From Mesotaenium endlicherianum (Eukaryota; Streptophyta; Zygnematophyceae; Zygnematales; Mesotaeniaceae), in assembly GCA_009602735.1 (NCBI GenBank), contig WELA01001245.1, positions 1 through 50,540 of the forward strand: a stretch of DNA of 50,540 nt. Direction: 5' to 3'. This document shows positions 9,438 to 19,059 of the stretch, in pieces. The position numbers were made by a program, and so were the translations under genes. The notes below the pieces were generated by a model that searched no databases, was not told where the DNA came from, and was given only the letters and a program-made list of their open reading frames with translations. Each line of letters starts with the position of its first letter. The stretch's first letter is position 1.

Positions 9438-10860
9438 CACGCAGCGGCATTCCTGGCCTTCACCGTTGACGGCGACGTGCGGCCCGCAGGGCTCACTAGC
9501 CTAGAAATGGTAACTGTCACCACTCGACGACTAGCCTTGGCAGCAGCTGAGGAGCAGGACAGCTGGCAGCGCGGGCCCGAGGACATGTGGGACGACACCC
9601 CGGTGCTACAGTACGTCACGGCCAAGGAGTTGGTCCCAGGCATTAGTGCGCGCGAGCGTGACCGCATGCTCAAGCGTAGCCGAGATTTCGTCTTCATGGA
9701 GGGGCGCGAGTGATGGCGGACGGCTCTGTCCTGGTGGTCCCTGAGCTCGCTATACGCAGCCAGCTGGTGCGACGTGTGCACGAGACGCTTGGACACTTTG
9801 GTGTTAAGCGCACTCTCAGCCTCCTCCAGGCTGAGTACTGGTGGCACGGCATGACTAAGGCGCCGATGTCGTCAGAAACTGCACACTTTGCGACCGGGTG
9901 CGCTCGGGCTTCACAGCCCGCACCGTTGCTCTCAGCCCTCTCCCTATTCAGGGGCTGTTCTACAGGTGGTCGCTCAACTTGGCTGGGGAGCTGCCCAAGT
10001 CTCGCCAAGGCAACCTCTATGTCTTGGTGATGATTGAGCACATGTCCAAGTGGATTGAGCTTGTGCCGTTGCCCAGCAAGGCCAGTGAGGGGATTGCCCA
10101 GGCTTTCCTCAATCACGTCCTTAGCCGCTTTGGCGGCTGCGCTGAGGTCCTCACCAACCAAGGCAAAGAGTTCCAGGGCAGCTTTCAAAAGCTGCTAGAG
10201 CGCTTGATGATCGACCACCGCACCACCTCCCGCGACCATCCCCAGGCTGACGGCCTCGCCGAACGCATGGTGCAGACCGTCAAGCTTGGGCTGCGGAAGT
10301 ACTGCCTGGCCCACGACAGCACCCACTGGGACGACGCCCTCCCATGGTTGGCTATGGGGTACAGGTTCAGTAAGCAGGCCTCCTTGGCCTCGCATTCTCC
10401 CTACTTCCTTCTCTACGGCCGACAGCCAGTTCTGCCCGCAGCAGCCAGGACCGTGGCCGAGAACGTTCTGGACTTGGACAGTCTCGAGACGTGGAGCGCT
10501 CTTATCGGGCAACGTGCACAGCTCTTTTGGCGCCTGATGCCCATGGCCATGGACAACCTCAGCATTGCTCAGCACCGCGACACACTGAGGTATGCCATGA
10601 CCTGTGGAGGAGCCTATCGCCCGCGAGTGTTGCAGTTCTCCGCAAAAGACTTCGTGTACATGCGACGCCAGACGAAGAACACCCTCGACACCAGCAGCTC
10701 GCCCGTCATCCTGCGCGTCACACGTGTCTTGGCGTTAGGCGTTTTGGAGCTGGAAGGCGCAGATGGCCGTCTTCACAAGGACCACACAAAGAATTGTGGA
10801 CCATGCCACCTTCCTAACCTTGACATGCAGGTTCGTCCCCGCGACGCGAGGCCGCCCAAG
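9438..10860 (+). pseudogene. Integrase of family C element
   Basis: Joins element DNA to the chromosome. The region starts in the RT frame, then shifts frame near 9705 and again near 9860. Across the frames the zinc-binding HHCC domain is visible (HETLGHFGVKRT, then YWWHGM, then C-T-L-C), followed by the catalytic core (GNLYVLVMIEHMSKWIELVPL) and HPQADGLAERMVQ with the catalytic Glu. Both catalytic Asp positions read Asn: NLAGELP where DLAGPLP is usual, and LTNQGKEF where LTDQG is usual. The C-terminal domain contains an SH3-like stretch (SAKDFVYMRRQ). The core is otherwise well kept. Confidence 0.8.
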
Positions 10861-11052
10861 GACTGGGCGTGCCAGATTTGCTACAGACCCGGCCAGGAGG
10901 CCAGCATGCTGCTCTGCGACAGCTGCAACCTCGGCTTCCACATCGGTTGCCTTGACCAGCCGCTGGCTCGCGTGCCAGCTGGCGACTAGTTTTGTAGCGA
11001 CTGCACTGCTTTAGCTCTAGACAGCGATCACAGCCCATCAGCTGGTGGCTGA
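10861..11052 (+). pseudogene. PHD finger at the integrase C-terminus
   Basis: In frame with the integrase is a C4-H-C3 zinc finger: W-A-C-x2-C, M-L-L-C-D-S-C, G-F-H-I-G-C, then V-P-A-G-D and F-C-S-D-C. This is the PHD pattern, which usually binds histone H3 tails. A TAG at 10987-10989 falls exactly where PHD fingers have the conserved Trp (P-x-G-D-W-x-C), so TGG to TAG is the simplest origin. The last Cys pair lies beyond the stop, and the frame then runs to TGA at 11050-11052. It takes the place of the chromodomain that ends family A integrase, suggesting a role in choosing insertion sites. Confidence 0.8.
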
Positions 11053-11067
11053 GAGCTGGGAGGGGAA
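11051..11067 (+). promoter_or_regulatory. Polypurine tract of family C element
   Basis: GAGAGCTGGGAGGGGAA is almost pure purine, immediately after the polyprotein end and before LTR-like sequence, the expected place for the plus-strand DNA primer. Confidence 0.6.
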
Positions 11068-11201
11068 TTAAAACATTTGACGCGTGACTATCGTTTGGCT
11101 ATAAAGCCACATGTATTATAGACCTCATTGCAGCAAAGCCTGCTCGCACATTATGCATTGCTTGTGTCGTTGATACGCACCCGACCTCCTACCGCACGAC
11201 A
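11068..11201 (+). mobile_element. Truncated family C LTR tail
   Basis: About 134 bp nearly identical to the last part of the full LTR at 12197-12330 (both contain ACATTTGACGCGTGAC and end CGCACGACA). It directly follows the polypurine tract, so the first ~990 bp of an LTR are missing. Two bases (AC) separate it from a complete LTR, giving an LTR-LTR junction. Confidence 0.75.
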
Positions 11202-11203
11202 AC

Positions 11204-12330
11204 TGTCATGATTTATTAAGTCGAGGTTGACGTACAAAACCAAGCTCTACGTGTGTGAACCATCAACCTAGGAAGACCAACTTTGCATCGACTTTACACA
11301 TCCATATGTTGACCCTCTCTAGATTTCCGAGTCACCAAAGTGTAGCGCGTCGAAGCATCTTCCGAATGGCACCGGTTTCGCGTCATTTGGTTAATTATCG
11401 AGCGAGATAGACGCGATCTAGTCCGCACTCCTTTCGGCACCTAGCGGAATCACACCAAACGGCCAACTTGTGACTCAATGCACCCAAAGGTGACAATGTT
11501 GACTATTCGTGACCCCAAGGACCCCTAGCTTTGTGCGCACAAATCCGCGAGCCCTTTAGACTACATAAGTCTTGCATTTCCATAGTATAAGTGCATCATT
11601 GAGGCTATAACGTGGTGACTGCATCACCTACTCCTAGAGGAAGCTTCCTCAAGTTTCAGATTCACTTTTGAGGCGCTATCTAGGTAGAACTACCCAAGGT
11701 AAGCTCCACCAATGAGAGACACTTAGCATATTCTACGTGCTTTGCTTTGATTGGTTTGAGTTATGTTTAGCCTATAGGAGTGCTAGTACATGCCTTGTAC
11801 ACATTAGTGGACATAGGAGAGCCTCCTAGAGTGACTACATGCATTGGATCCGCCGCATACGACGCCGGGTTTTTAGGAGTATATGTGCTAGAGATGTCCT
11901 TAGAGGAACATCTTTTTAGAAGTCCCTTTATGCCAGTTGTAAGCCACAAAAATTATCAGTAGAGCTTACACTTTTATCTCTTGTGTTTTCAGGACCACTT
12001 AGTCTCTCTCTCTTGTGAAGAGCAAGCCTTGCTGGCTTCCACTCACTAGAAGAACTTCACAAGTGGTGAGCAAAGTCACAGCTTATATCCCCTGCCATAG
12101 GACTACTCTTGAAGATCATGATGTGCTTCTAGTGATCTTTTGGGCCAGACTTCATTAGTTGTTTCCCTACCAGATTACAATCTTGAGGTGCTCAAATTAA
12201 GACATTTGACGCGTGACTATCGTTTGGCTATAAAGCCACATGTATTATAGACTTCATTGCAGCAAAGCCTGCTTGCACATTATGCATTGCTTGTGTTGTT
12301 GATACGCACCCGACCTCCTACCGCACGACA
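11204..12330 (+). mobile_element. Family C 3' LTR, full length
   Basis: 1127 bp from TGTCATGATTTATTAAG to CCGCACGACA, with short inverted ends TGTC/GACA. It is followed by TCCA, the copy of the target site at 2499-2502. The region homologous to the 5' LTR is highly similar except for deletions in the 5' copy. Confidence 0.85.
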
Positions 12331-12418
12331 TCCACACTGATGCCTTCCTCACTTACAACGTGGCAATACTTTTAAAAAAAAAAATCACACTTGCTCATTT
12401 TAGCATATAACTGAGCCC
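12331..12418 (-). pseudogene. Family A RT fragment, right side of element C insertion
   Basis: Continues the family A RT gene interrupted at 2498: the sequence after the duplicated TCCA matches the family A pol at about 26500-26588, including a poly-A expansion. Homology stops near 12418, where it joins sequence upstream of a + strand ORF3 copy. Confidence 0.7.
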
Positions 12419-12650
12419 ACCACTCGGAAGGAGAATAGGTACCAGCACATCAATAAATCACTTGACTCACCCTGCACACACATTCATTTGTTTATTCTCA
12501 TCGCAAGGCAGCTCCGTTAACTCCTAGTAATCACCTTGTAAGGTAAAAGGGAACGCACCTATCATATCGATACAAACTTACTTCTCTTTCTGCAACTCCT
12601 GCGACAAGGATTGAGATCCTACTTACTTGTGCCCTGGTTACATGTGCAGG
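12419..12650 (+). promoter_or_regulatory. ORF3 leader with candidate 3' splice site
   Basis: About 230 bp with no coding signal, upstream of a family A ORF3. It is pyrimidine-rich near 12575-12640 and ends ATGTGCAG|G just before the ATG at 12651. The minus-strand copy has the same arrangement (GAGCAG|GATG at 20878-20882). A conserved AG|GATG after a pyrimidine-rich stretch fits a splice acceptor used to make an ORF3 subgenomic mRNA. Confidence 0.4.
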
Positions 12651-14331
12651 ATGGCTCCCACCACACAAAAGGAAGACAGAAAGCGCAAGGCAGAAGACGC
12701 CAGGAGGACCATGGAGCAATACCGGAAAGAGCTGGCGGCGACGTCCCTCACCAGGAGAGAACAAGAAAGGGTCCGCAGACAACAAGAGGCGGCAGAAGAA
12801 GCACAGAGGAAGAAGGAGCAGGAGGCGGAAAATCTCAGGAAAGCTGAGGAGGAGAGACACAGAAAACAACAAGAAGAAGCGGCGGCAGCAGAGGAGGAGA
12901 GAAGAAAGAAGGCTGAAGCTGAGGAGCAGAAGAGCCTGGCCACTTACATATATATTGTGGTGGGTGGCCAAACCATTGATAACCTGAAGGAGGGCATTAC
13001 TGGCTGCCCAGGAGATCAACAAGGTGGAACAGAAAACAATGTTACAGAGATAAGAATCTGAAGCTTTGGATAAGTACATTGAGACACACACTGGTGTGGT
13101 CCTCTACAAAGATTATGCCAAAGTGGTGGGGTATACAACAAAGCAGACACGGTTTCTTGCAGATGACTCGGAAGATAAGCCAGTACCAGTGCCTGTCATA
13201 GTGGGGAATCAGAGACTCATCAAAATGGTCAGCATGCAGCCTGATAGCTCTAAGGATGCAGTATTTTACCTGACGCTACTGCCAGCCTACAATGAAGTTG
13301 GTAGGAGGAGCTGGGAGTACTTGGCCAGGGAAACAGGGCAGCAGATTTTCTCCCCCCACTGGTTTCCTTGTAAGCTGAAAAAGGCTGAGCACGGGCCACA
13401 GTACTACCAGCAGCCCACAGACTGGAGGTGGATGACCGTTACTAACAGAAAGTAGGAGTGTGACCGGGCCCACCCAGATGACTTCCACTATGGGCTAGAC
13501 GGCTACCTCATCCTACCACCTCACATTGCCCCTTGGGACCCCAAGCTTAATGGATGCCTGAGTAATATGAATGCTGAGACCAAGGAGCACAAGAGGAGGG
13601 GAAGAGACCATTTCTCTAAGGGGAAGCATGCCTTTGTCAAATGGGCGAAGAATGCAGGCAGGATAGATATCTGCAGGCTGAAGGCCAAGCAACCTCCAGC
13701 TCGTCCTAAGAAAGGGCAATCAGTAGGTTTTTCCATGTCTATCACGGAGCAGGATGACTTAGTGGACGAGACCCCTACCCTTTCAGAGGAGGAAGATGAA
13801 GAGGATGAGGAAGAGGAACAGGGCAGAGGAGAAGCATCAGGAGCTGGTACTTAGAAGATCCTGGGGTAGTCAGAAGCAGGGACTCCTAGGGCGCCAAAAT
13901 CAGGTATATGGAATGTGATCCCTACTATGGAGGCATCAGAAATCCGCACTCGTTCTCCCAGCCCACCTGCCCAAGCAGGGGAAGAAGTCGATCTGACTGT
14001 TCGTGGCAGCGGATAAAGGCAGAAATTTCAAGAGGACAAGGGTATCAGAAGAACAACACGCGGAGTAGCCAGAGGTATGCTGGCCATCCCCTTCAGTCAG
14101 GGACATGTACCTCTTGCCAATGTATTTCAGCATTCTATTAGAATGTCGGTTTATGTGGGCGTTAACACCCAGGTGGTTGAAGAGCAGGCTACCATCCTTC
14201 GTTCTCCTCAAGGCCCAACTTTAGAACTAACAGGGTTCTTTAGAAGGCCAGCTAACAGACCTAGAGGGTTGTCCAAATCTAGGTCCAGATCTCAGTCTCC
14301 TGATCCTGGAGCCCCAGGAACAACCCCCTAA
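12651..14331 (+). pseudogene. ORF3 of family A, + strand divergent copy
   Basis: Unrecognised protein of about 550 residues lying between pol and the 3' LTR. The N-terminal ~110 residues are Lys/Glu/Arg/Gln-rich and predicted coiled coil (RREQERVRRQQEAAEE and similar). A central conserved domain follows (YIETHTGVVLYKDYAKVVGYT, RSWEYLARETGQQ, WRWMTV, LPPHIAPWDPKL, GKHAFVKWAK), then an acidic Glu/Asp run and an Arg/Ser/Pro-rich tail (KSRSRSQSPDP). The frame is broken by a shift near 13060, a TAG at 13453-13455 and a shift after 13854. It has no transmembrane segment or signal peptide, so it is not an obvious envelope protein. It is related to, but divergent from, the minus copies at 19060-20878 and 23316-24505. 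Function unknown. Confidence 0.6.
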
Positions 14332-14527
14332 ACATCAAAACCATCCTCCAGTCAAGCCTTGCTGGAGGTCTCTTTGTTTGCACCCCACAACGGAAGTGGA
14401 CTGAGGGTGGAGGTGACAGTTCCCTGTCACTAGTGATCCCCACAGCTAGGCAACAGTGTTGAAACAAGAGACAGGCGGTGGAGGGTCAGTTCTGTTAGTT
14501 CCCAAACCAGATGATTCTACAATTTAA

Positions 14528-14563
14528 TGTTGTCGAGTCGACAACAATTTAAGTTGGGGGGAT
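14528..14563 (+). promoter_or_regulatory. Hairpin and polypurine tract
   Basis: TGTTGTCGAGTCGACAACA (14528-14546) has the same stem as at 1-19 with a changed loop (AGT), followed by AAGTTGGGGGGA next to the LTR. It marks the 3' end of the + strand family A element that carries the ORF3 above. Confidence 0.7.
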
Positions 14564-14673
14564 TGTAATGAATCAGTATATTGGTAGTTATAGTATTCAT
14601 TTATGTATAATAGTTAATTAAGTTCAGCCTGCTGAACTTCAGTCAATATTCAGTCTGCTGGACTTCAAATACT
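14564..14673 (+). mobile_element. Family A LTR, interrupted and truncated
   Basis: Starts TGTAATGAATCAG and matches the first ~110 bp of the LTR at 37-781. It is split by a solo family C LTR (14674-16032) and resumes at 16033 up to about 16113, where homology ends. Only about 190 bp of the LTR remain. Confidence 0.8.
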
Positions 14674-16032
14674 TGTCATGATTTATTGAGTTGAAGTCAT
14701 TGCACGTACCCGAGCTACAAGCGTGTGAGCAATCAACTTCGGACGGGCATTTGCCTCTTTGCATTTGTGTGATTTAGTTTATTAAGTTGCTATGCTCGCA
14801 TGCTTAGGGGATAGATGCCACGTGACAAGTCAACACTTGTCACGCGCGCCAGACCTACTAGATGCGCAAGGCACAGGTCAAGTATCTCGTCCAATACTGG
14901 ACGGTGGTACTTGACTTTCGCTCATAGCCACTACGGGCCACTAGGACCCAAGTAACAACCGTTACTTAGGCAACAACACCGAGGGGGGCCACGTGGAGCC
15001 ACCAGGAGGTGGCGGGCTCCAGCGTTTGGCCCAAACACCCCCAGCTGCTCGACACCCAAGCGACGATAGCCACTGAGGCCACGTGGCGCCACCGGAAGGT
15101 GGCGGGTACCTTCAAGTGGTCCAGGGGCACTTAATGCCCGTCACTTGGTCCCAGGCACTCCTAAGTGCACGACACTCAAGTGGCAAGGTCACCAGAGGCA
15201 CCCTGGGCCACCGACCGACAGCTGCAGCCCGTCGGTTGGCCCAAGCGCAGCTGACCAACGTGTGCTCAGCCGACAGGAACTGTCACAGCCTGCAGAATTA
15301 CCACAGTTTAGCAGGCAACCATCCGATTGCACGAACATAAGTGTGCAAGCTTATCTTACAAGCTTAGCATGTGCTAAAGTGAGCTCGACCTATTACAAGC
15401 ATTTAGCATATTCTAGCATCTCGCTTTTGATTGGATTGAGTGATAACTAGCCTATTGGAGCGCGAGCACAATAGGTACATGTGTGTGTGTGTGTAACGGT
15501 AGATCTTAGATGAAGACTACATGCATTGAATCTGCGCCTAATCTGCCGGGTTGCCAGGATTATAATTACTAGAGATGTCCCTAGATAGACATCTTTTTAA
15601 AAGTTCCATTATGCCAGTTGTAAGTCACAGAGATTGTCAGTGAAGCTTACACTTTTATCTCTTGTGATTTCAGGACCACTTAGTCTCTCTCTTGTGAGAA
15701 GCAAGCCTTGCTGGCTTCCAGTCACTTGAAGAACTTCACAAGTGGTGAGCAAAGTCACAGCTTATACCCTCTGCCATAGGACTACTCTTGAAGATCATGA
15801 TGTGCTTCCAGTGATCTTTTGGGCCAAACTTCATTAGTTGTTTTCCTACCAGATTACAGTCTTGAGGTGCTCACTCTGGAGAGTACACACTCTTTGATAA
15901 AAGTACTCAACACTTGCCTCTCTTTTTGTCGAATACGCCACATGTATTATAGCCTTTATTGCAGCAAAGCCCGTTGACTTGTTTCGTCCTGCGTATGACA
16001 CTGATGCACGCCCACGCTCTTAGCGCACGACT
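14674..16032 (+). mobile_element. Solo LTR, family C
   Basis: 1359 bp from TGTCATGATTTATTGAG to GCACGACT, flanked by TACT on both sides (14670-14673 and 16033-16036). It is homologous at both ends to the LTRs of the methyltransferase element but has a different, longer middle section (about 14700-15330) with two similar ~85-bp GC-rich units and three CACGTG palindromes (14819, 14990, 15080). A (GT)n tract is at 15481-15494. It shows that family C has moved more than once in this genome. Confidence 0.8.
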
Positions 16033-16036
16033 TACT

Positions 16037-16171
16037 TATCAGTTTAACGACTCAGCCGAGAGCAGCAGGCTGAAGTCAACTTAGGTCAGCTTGCTGACAC
16101 ATTCTATGTCAGAGAAATAAGTCTAGACACACACCGCCCGGGGGGCTATTACAACCACTACCCATCCCAAC
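16037..16171. other. Family A LTR remnant and junction filler
   Basis: Bases to about 16113 continue the interrupted family A LTR. About 60 bp of unassigned sequence (containing CACACCGCCCGGGGGG) then separate it from the next, oppositely oriented family A LTR fragment. Confidence 0.5.
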
Positions 16172-16710
16172 TGAAATGAATGAACTTACCAATTGACGAT
16201 TCACAATTAATGAAGATCTCTATATCAGCAAGTAAACTTTATGGTAAAATATGTTAACTGATTAAACAGCAAAAAGACAACACACTAGCAGTGGACAATA
16301 CTCGCAAGTCAAATGCAAGTAAACTAGCATCAATATTGCAATCAGTAAACACATACATAATTAAGGCTAGAAGAGAGTGCGTATTAATAACTTCTCGCCT
16401 TGGATTCAGATATCTCTCAGTTTGCAGTACAAGAGAGTTGGCCTTGTTTCCAAATGCCGAACTTGAGAGCAATGTCTAGCATATGTACATGGAATGAGTT
16501 TACTGTTCAACGGCAAGTGCGATGGCACCGCCTACCCGGGAGTTAACCATGTTGGTAGGACCTCGGTTAACCAAATCCACCACCATCTCCCATCATCCCC
16601 AATCGCCATCCATCCCAAGGATGTCATCTAGCCATTCATCTAGCATATCACACTTAGATGCATATCTAGGCAGTTTGCTCCTACCGAGTACGGAAGTCAG
16701 CTGGTTGTCT
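16172..16710 (-). mobile_element. Family A LTR fragment
   Basis: About 540 bp starting TGAAATGAATG, homologous to the first three quarters (on the + strand) of the LTR at 22554-23273. It joins directly to integrase coding sequence at about 16711, so the LTR start, polypurine tract, ORF3 and most of integrase were lost in one deletion. Confidence 0.75.
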
Positions 16711-17370
16711 TTCAAAACCTCCCGTGGCAACCCATCCCAGTGATAATGTTTTGCCAGCTTGCTTACATTTTTGGCCTGCCCCGAATGCCCACCCATTAAA
16801 ATGTCATGTGCTTGACTCAGTAAGAGTGACCTTATTTCCAAGTTCTTAGGAATGACCAATTTTGGTCTGCCTGAAGTGGTTTCAATTACCCAAACCCCTT
16901 CCTTTAGCCTATACCCGAGTGCAGTAGCAGGACACACACCATCAGTGGGGCTGGGCTCAAATGTTGGGTCAGAAAGGTAGGCTTTCCTAAGTTGTTCAAG
17001 GACGGACTTTTTCACCTTTAGTGAAGTGAGTGCACAAAGGACTTTATCTACAGCATGCTGACTAAAGTTCCTTTCTTGCGAGTCAGGTCTCCTAGAGAGT
17101 GCATCAGCAGGATTCAACTTCCCTGATTTGTAGTCGATCGGGACTTGGAACTGCTCCAGCATCTGGCTCCAGCGGTTCTCCCTCCTCGACAGCCTGGACT
17201 TCTTCTGAAAGTGAGTTAGAGCTAGATGATATGTAATCACCTTAAATCCTTTACCATGTAAGTATTCTCTCCACTGTTTGAGCACAAAAATGATAGCAAG
17301 CAGCTCTTTATCATGCACAGAATAGTTAATTTCAGCTGGGTTAAATTTTATAGACTCGTACAGCACAGGG
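16711..17370 (-). pseudogene. Family A RNase H and integrase N-terminal fragment
   Basis: The minus strand encodes the RNase H C-terminal part ([46 protein letters not shown]) and the integrase HHCC start (LSQAHDILMGGHSGQAK). The second RNase H Asp region reads VITYHLAL where VITDHLAL is usual, so an active-site Asp is Tyr. It is interrupted at 17370 by a family B solo LTR and then by the 3' LTR of another family A element. Confidence 0.8.
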
Positions 17371-18285
17371 TGTAACGTTTTTGCTGAGGATCTGTTCTCA
17401 ATATTCAAGGAATATTTAAATGAAGTGGAAAGAAAATCTATATAGTTGTGCAAATTGACAAATCCTCGAGAAAGCAAAAATGAAAACTAACGTAGACTGT
17501 GTGCTTGTGAGAGTTGCATCCACAATGACTCTGCAAGTATTTATACCTGCACGACGCTAGGCACTGGAGTGCTTCGAGTCACCACCTAGGGCAGTGATTC
17601 ATGTCAACAAAAACAGGCGAAGGGGTACGACCCATTTCGGCTGAATGCTCGAAACGCGCTGTTTGGCCATTTGGAGACTTTTCGACGATTTCTGAAAAAC
17701 CGTTTCGCGCCAAATGGGCGTTTTCGCGTTCTTGCGACTTTCCTAAAAGTCGCGACTGTTCGCGAAGACGCGTACAGATGCTTTTTGTAATGACCCGGTA
17801 GTTATAAAAACTACTTCGCCAATCGAGTAGGTGTGAACATTTCAAATGACAGGTCGCGGGTTCGAATCCGCTTGGATGCAAAGTCGCTTTGCATATTATG
17901 TGTCATTTGATTTTTACGACTGTTTGTTCGCATCAACGACTGGTCGTAAATCCAAAATCTGTGACTGTGCATTATCCGAAATAATGACAATCAAAATAAA
18001 TTAATCAAACAATGATTTATTAAGTTATTATCTCATGATTAATCAAAGTAAACTTATGAATAATTATGTCGTACTTTTGCGAAGTAGTCGAATTACGTTA
18101 CGACGCTTTTTGCAATAGTATCTCGGTCGTTCTGCCAATCGATCGGGAATTAATCAGCACATGCGTGTGGCAAATAATTCATTGTGATGCAATCATTTAT
18201 CAAATAATGTATGATAAATAATATAACAAAATTTAGGTAATCGAGAAAACGTCCCAAATACGCCTAAAAAGCTCGGATCGTTACA
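17371..18285 (+). mobile_element. Solo LTR, family B (second copy)
   Basis: 915 bp with perfect inverted ends TGTAACG and CGTTACA, flanked by CAGGG on both sides (17366-17370 and 18286-18290). It is clearly homologous to 5622-6559. Orientation is assigned arbitrarily. Confidence 0.85.
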
Positions 18286-18292
18286 CAGGGTG

Positions 18293-19012
18293 TGAAATGA
18301 ATCGACTTACCAAAATAGGCGATTAACAATTAATGAAGATCTTTATATCACCAAGTAATCTTTTATGGTATTTTCTGTTAATTGATTAAACAGCGAACGA
18401 CAACAAACTAGCAGTGGACAATACTCGCAAGTCAAATGGAAGTAAACTAGCATCAATAATGCAATCAGTAAACTCATACATAAGCAAGGCTAGAAGACAG
18501 TGCATATCAATGGCTTTTCGCCTTGGATTCAGATCTCTCTCCGTAAGTTGTACAAGAGAGTTGGCCTCGTTTCCGAATGCCGAACTCGAGAGCAATCTCT
18601 AGCAGATGTACATGGAATGAGTTTACTGTTCAACGGCAAGTGCGATGGCACCGCCTACCCGGGAGTTAACCACGTTGGTGGTACCTCGGTTAACCAAATC
18701 CATCGCCATCTCCCATCAACCCGAATCGCCATCCATCCTAAGGATGTCATCTGGCCAGTCATCTAGCACACCACACTTAGATGCATATCTAGGCAGTTCG
18801 CTGCTACCGAGTACAGAAGTGAGCTGGCTGTCAAAGAATGTGTCAGCAAGCTGACCTAAGTTGACCTCAGCCTGCTGCTCCCGGGTGAGTCATTAAACTG
18901 ATTATTTTATAAGTCCAGCAGAATCAATATCAACTAAAGTTCAGCAGGCTGAACTTATTTAACTATTATATTTTAATGAATATTATATATACCAATATAC
19001 TGATTCATTACA
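18293..19012 (-). mobile_element. 3' LTR of outer family A element
   Basis: 720 bp from TGAAATGAATC to GATTCATTACA (+ strand). It is followed on the right by the polypurine tract complement and a hairpin (GTTGTCG-TCT-CGACAAC, 19031-19047). On the left it abuts CAGGGTG of another family A pol, its target. Confidence 0.85.
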
Positions 19013-19059
19013 ATCCCTCCAACTTAACAGGTTGTCGTCTCGACAACACTAACATTGGG

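Larger units (their letters stand above)
2503..12330 (+). mobile_element. Family C gypsy element with DNA methyltransferase and PHD finger
   Basis: A 9.8-kb LTR element flanked by the 4-bp target duplication TCCA (2499-2502 and 12331-12334), splitting a family A RT gene. Order: 5' LTR, gag, low-complexity linker, C5 DNA methyltransferase, RT, RNase H, integrase, PHD finger, polypurine tract, a truncated LTR tail, full 3' LTR. RT-RNase H-before-integrase order makes it Ty3/gypsy. I found no aspartic protease motif and no primer site. The 5' LTR lost its 3' end, where the primer site should be, and has internal deletions. A solo family B LTR sits just upstream of the methyltransferase. The copy is inactive (stops, frameshifts, catalytic substitutions). 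Confidence 0.85.

Noticed and set aside
12651-14331. ORF3 as an envelope gene
   Set aside because: Its position fits, but no signal peptide, membrane segment or Cys-rich ectodomain is seen; it is charged and coiled-coil.
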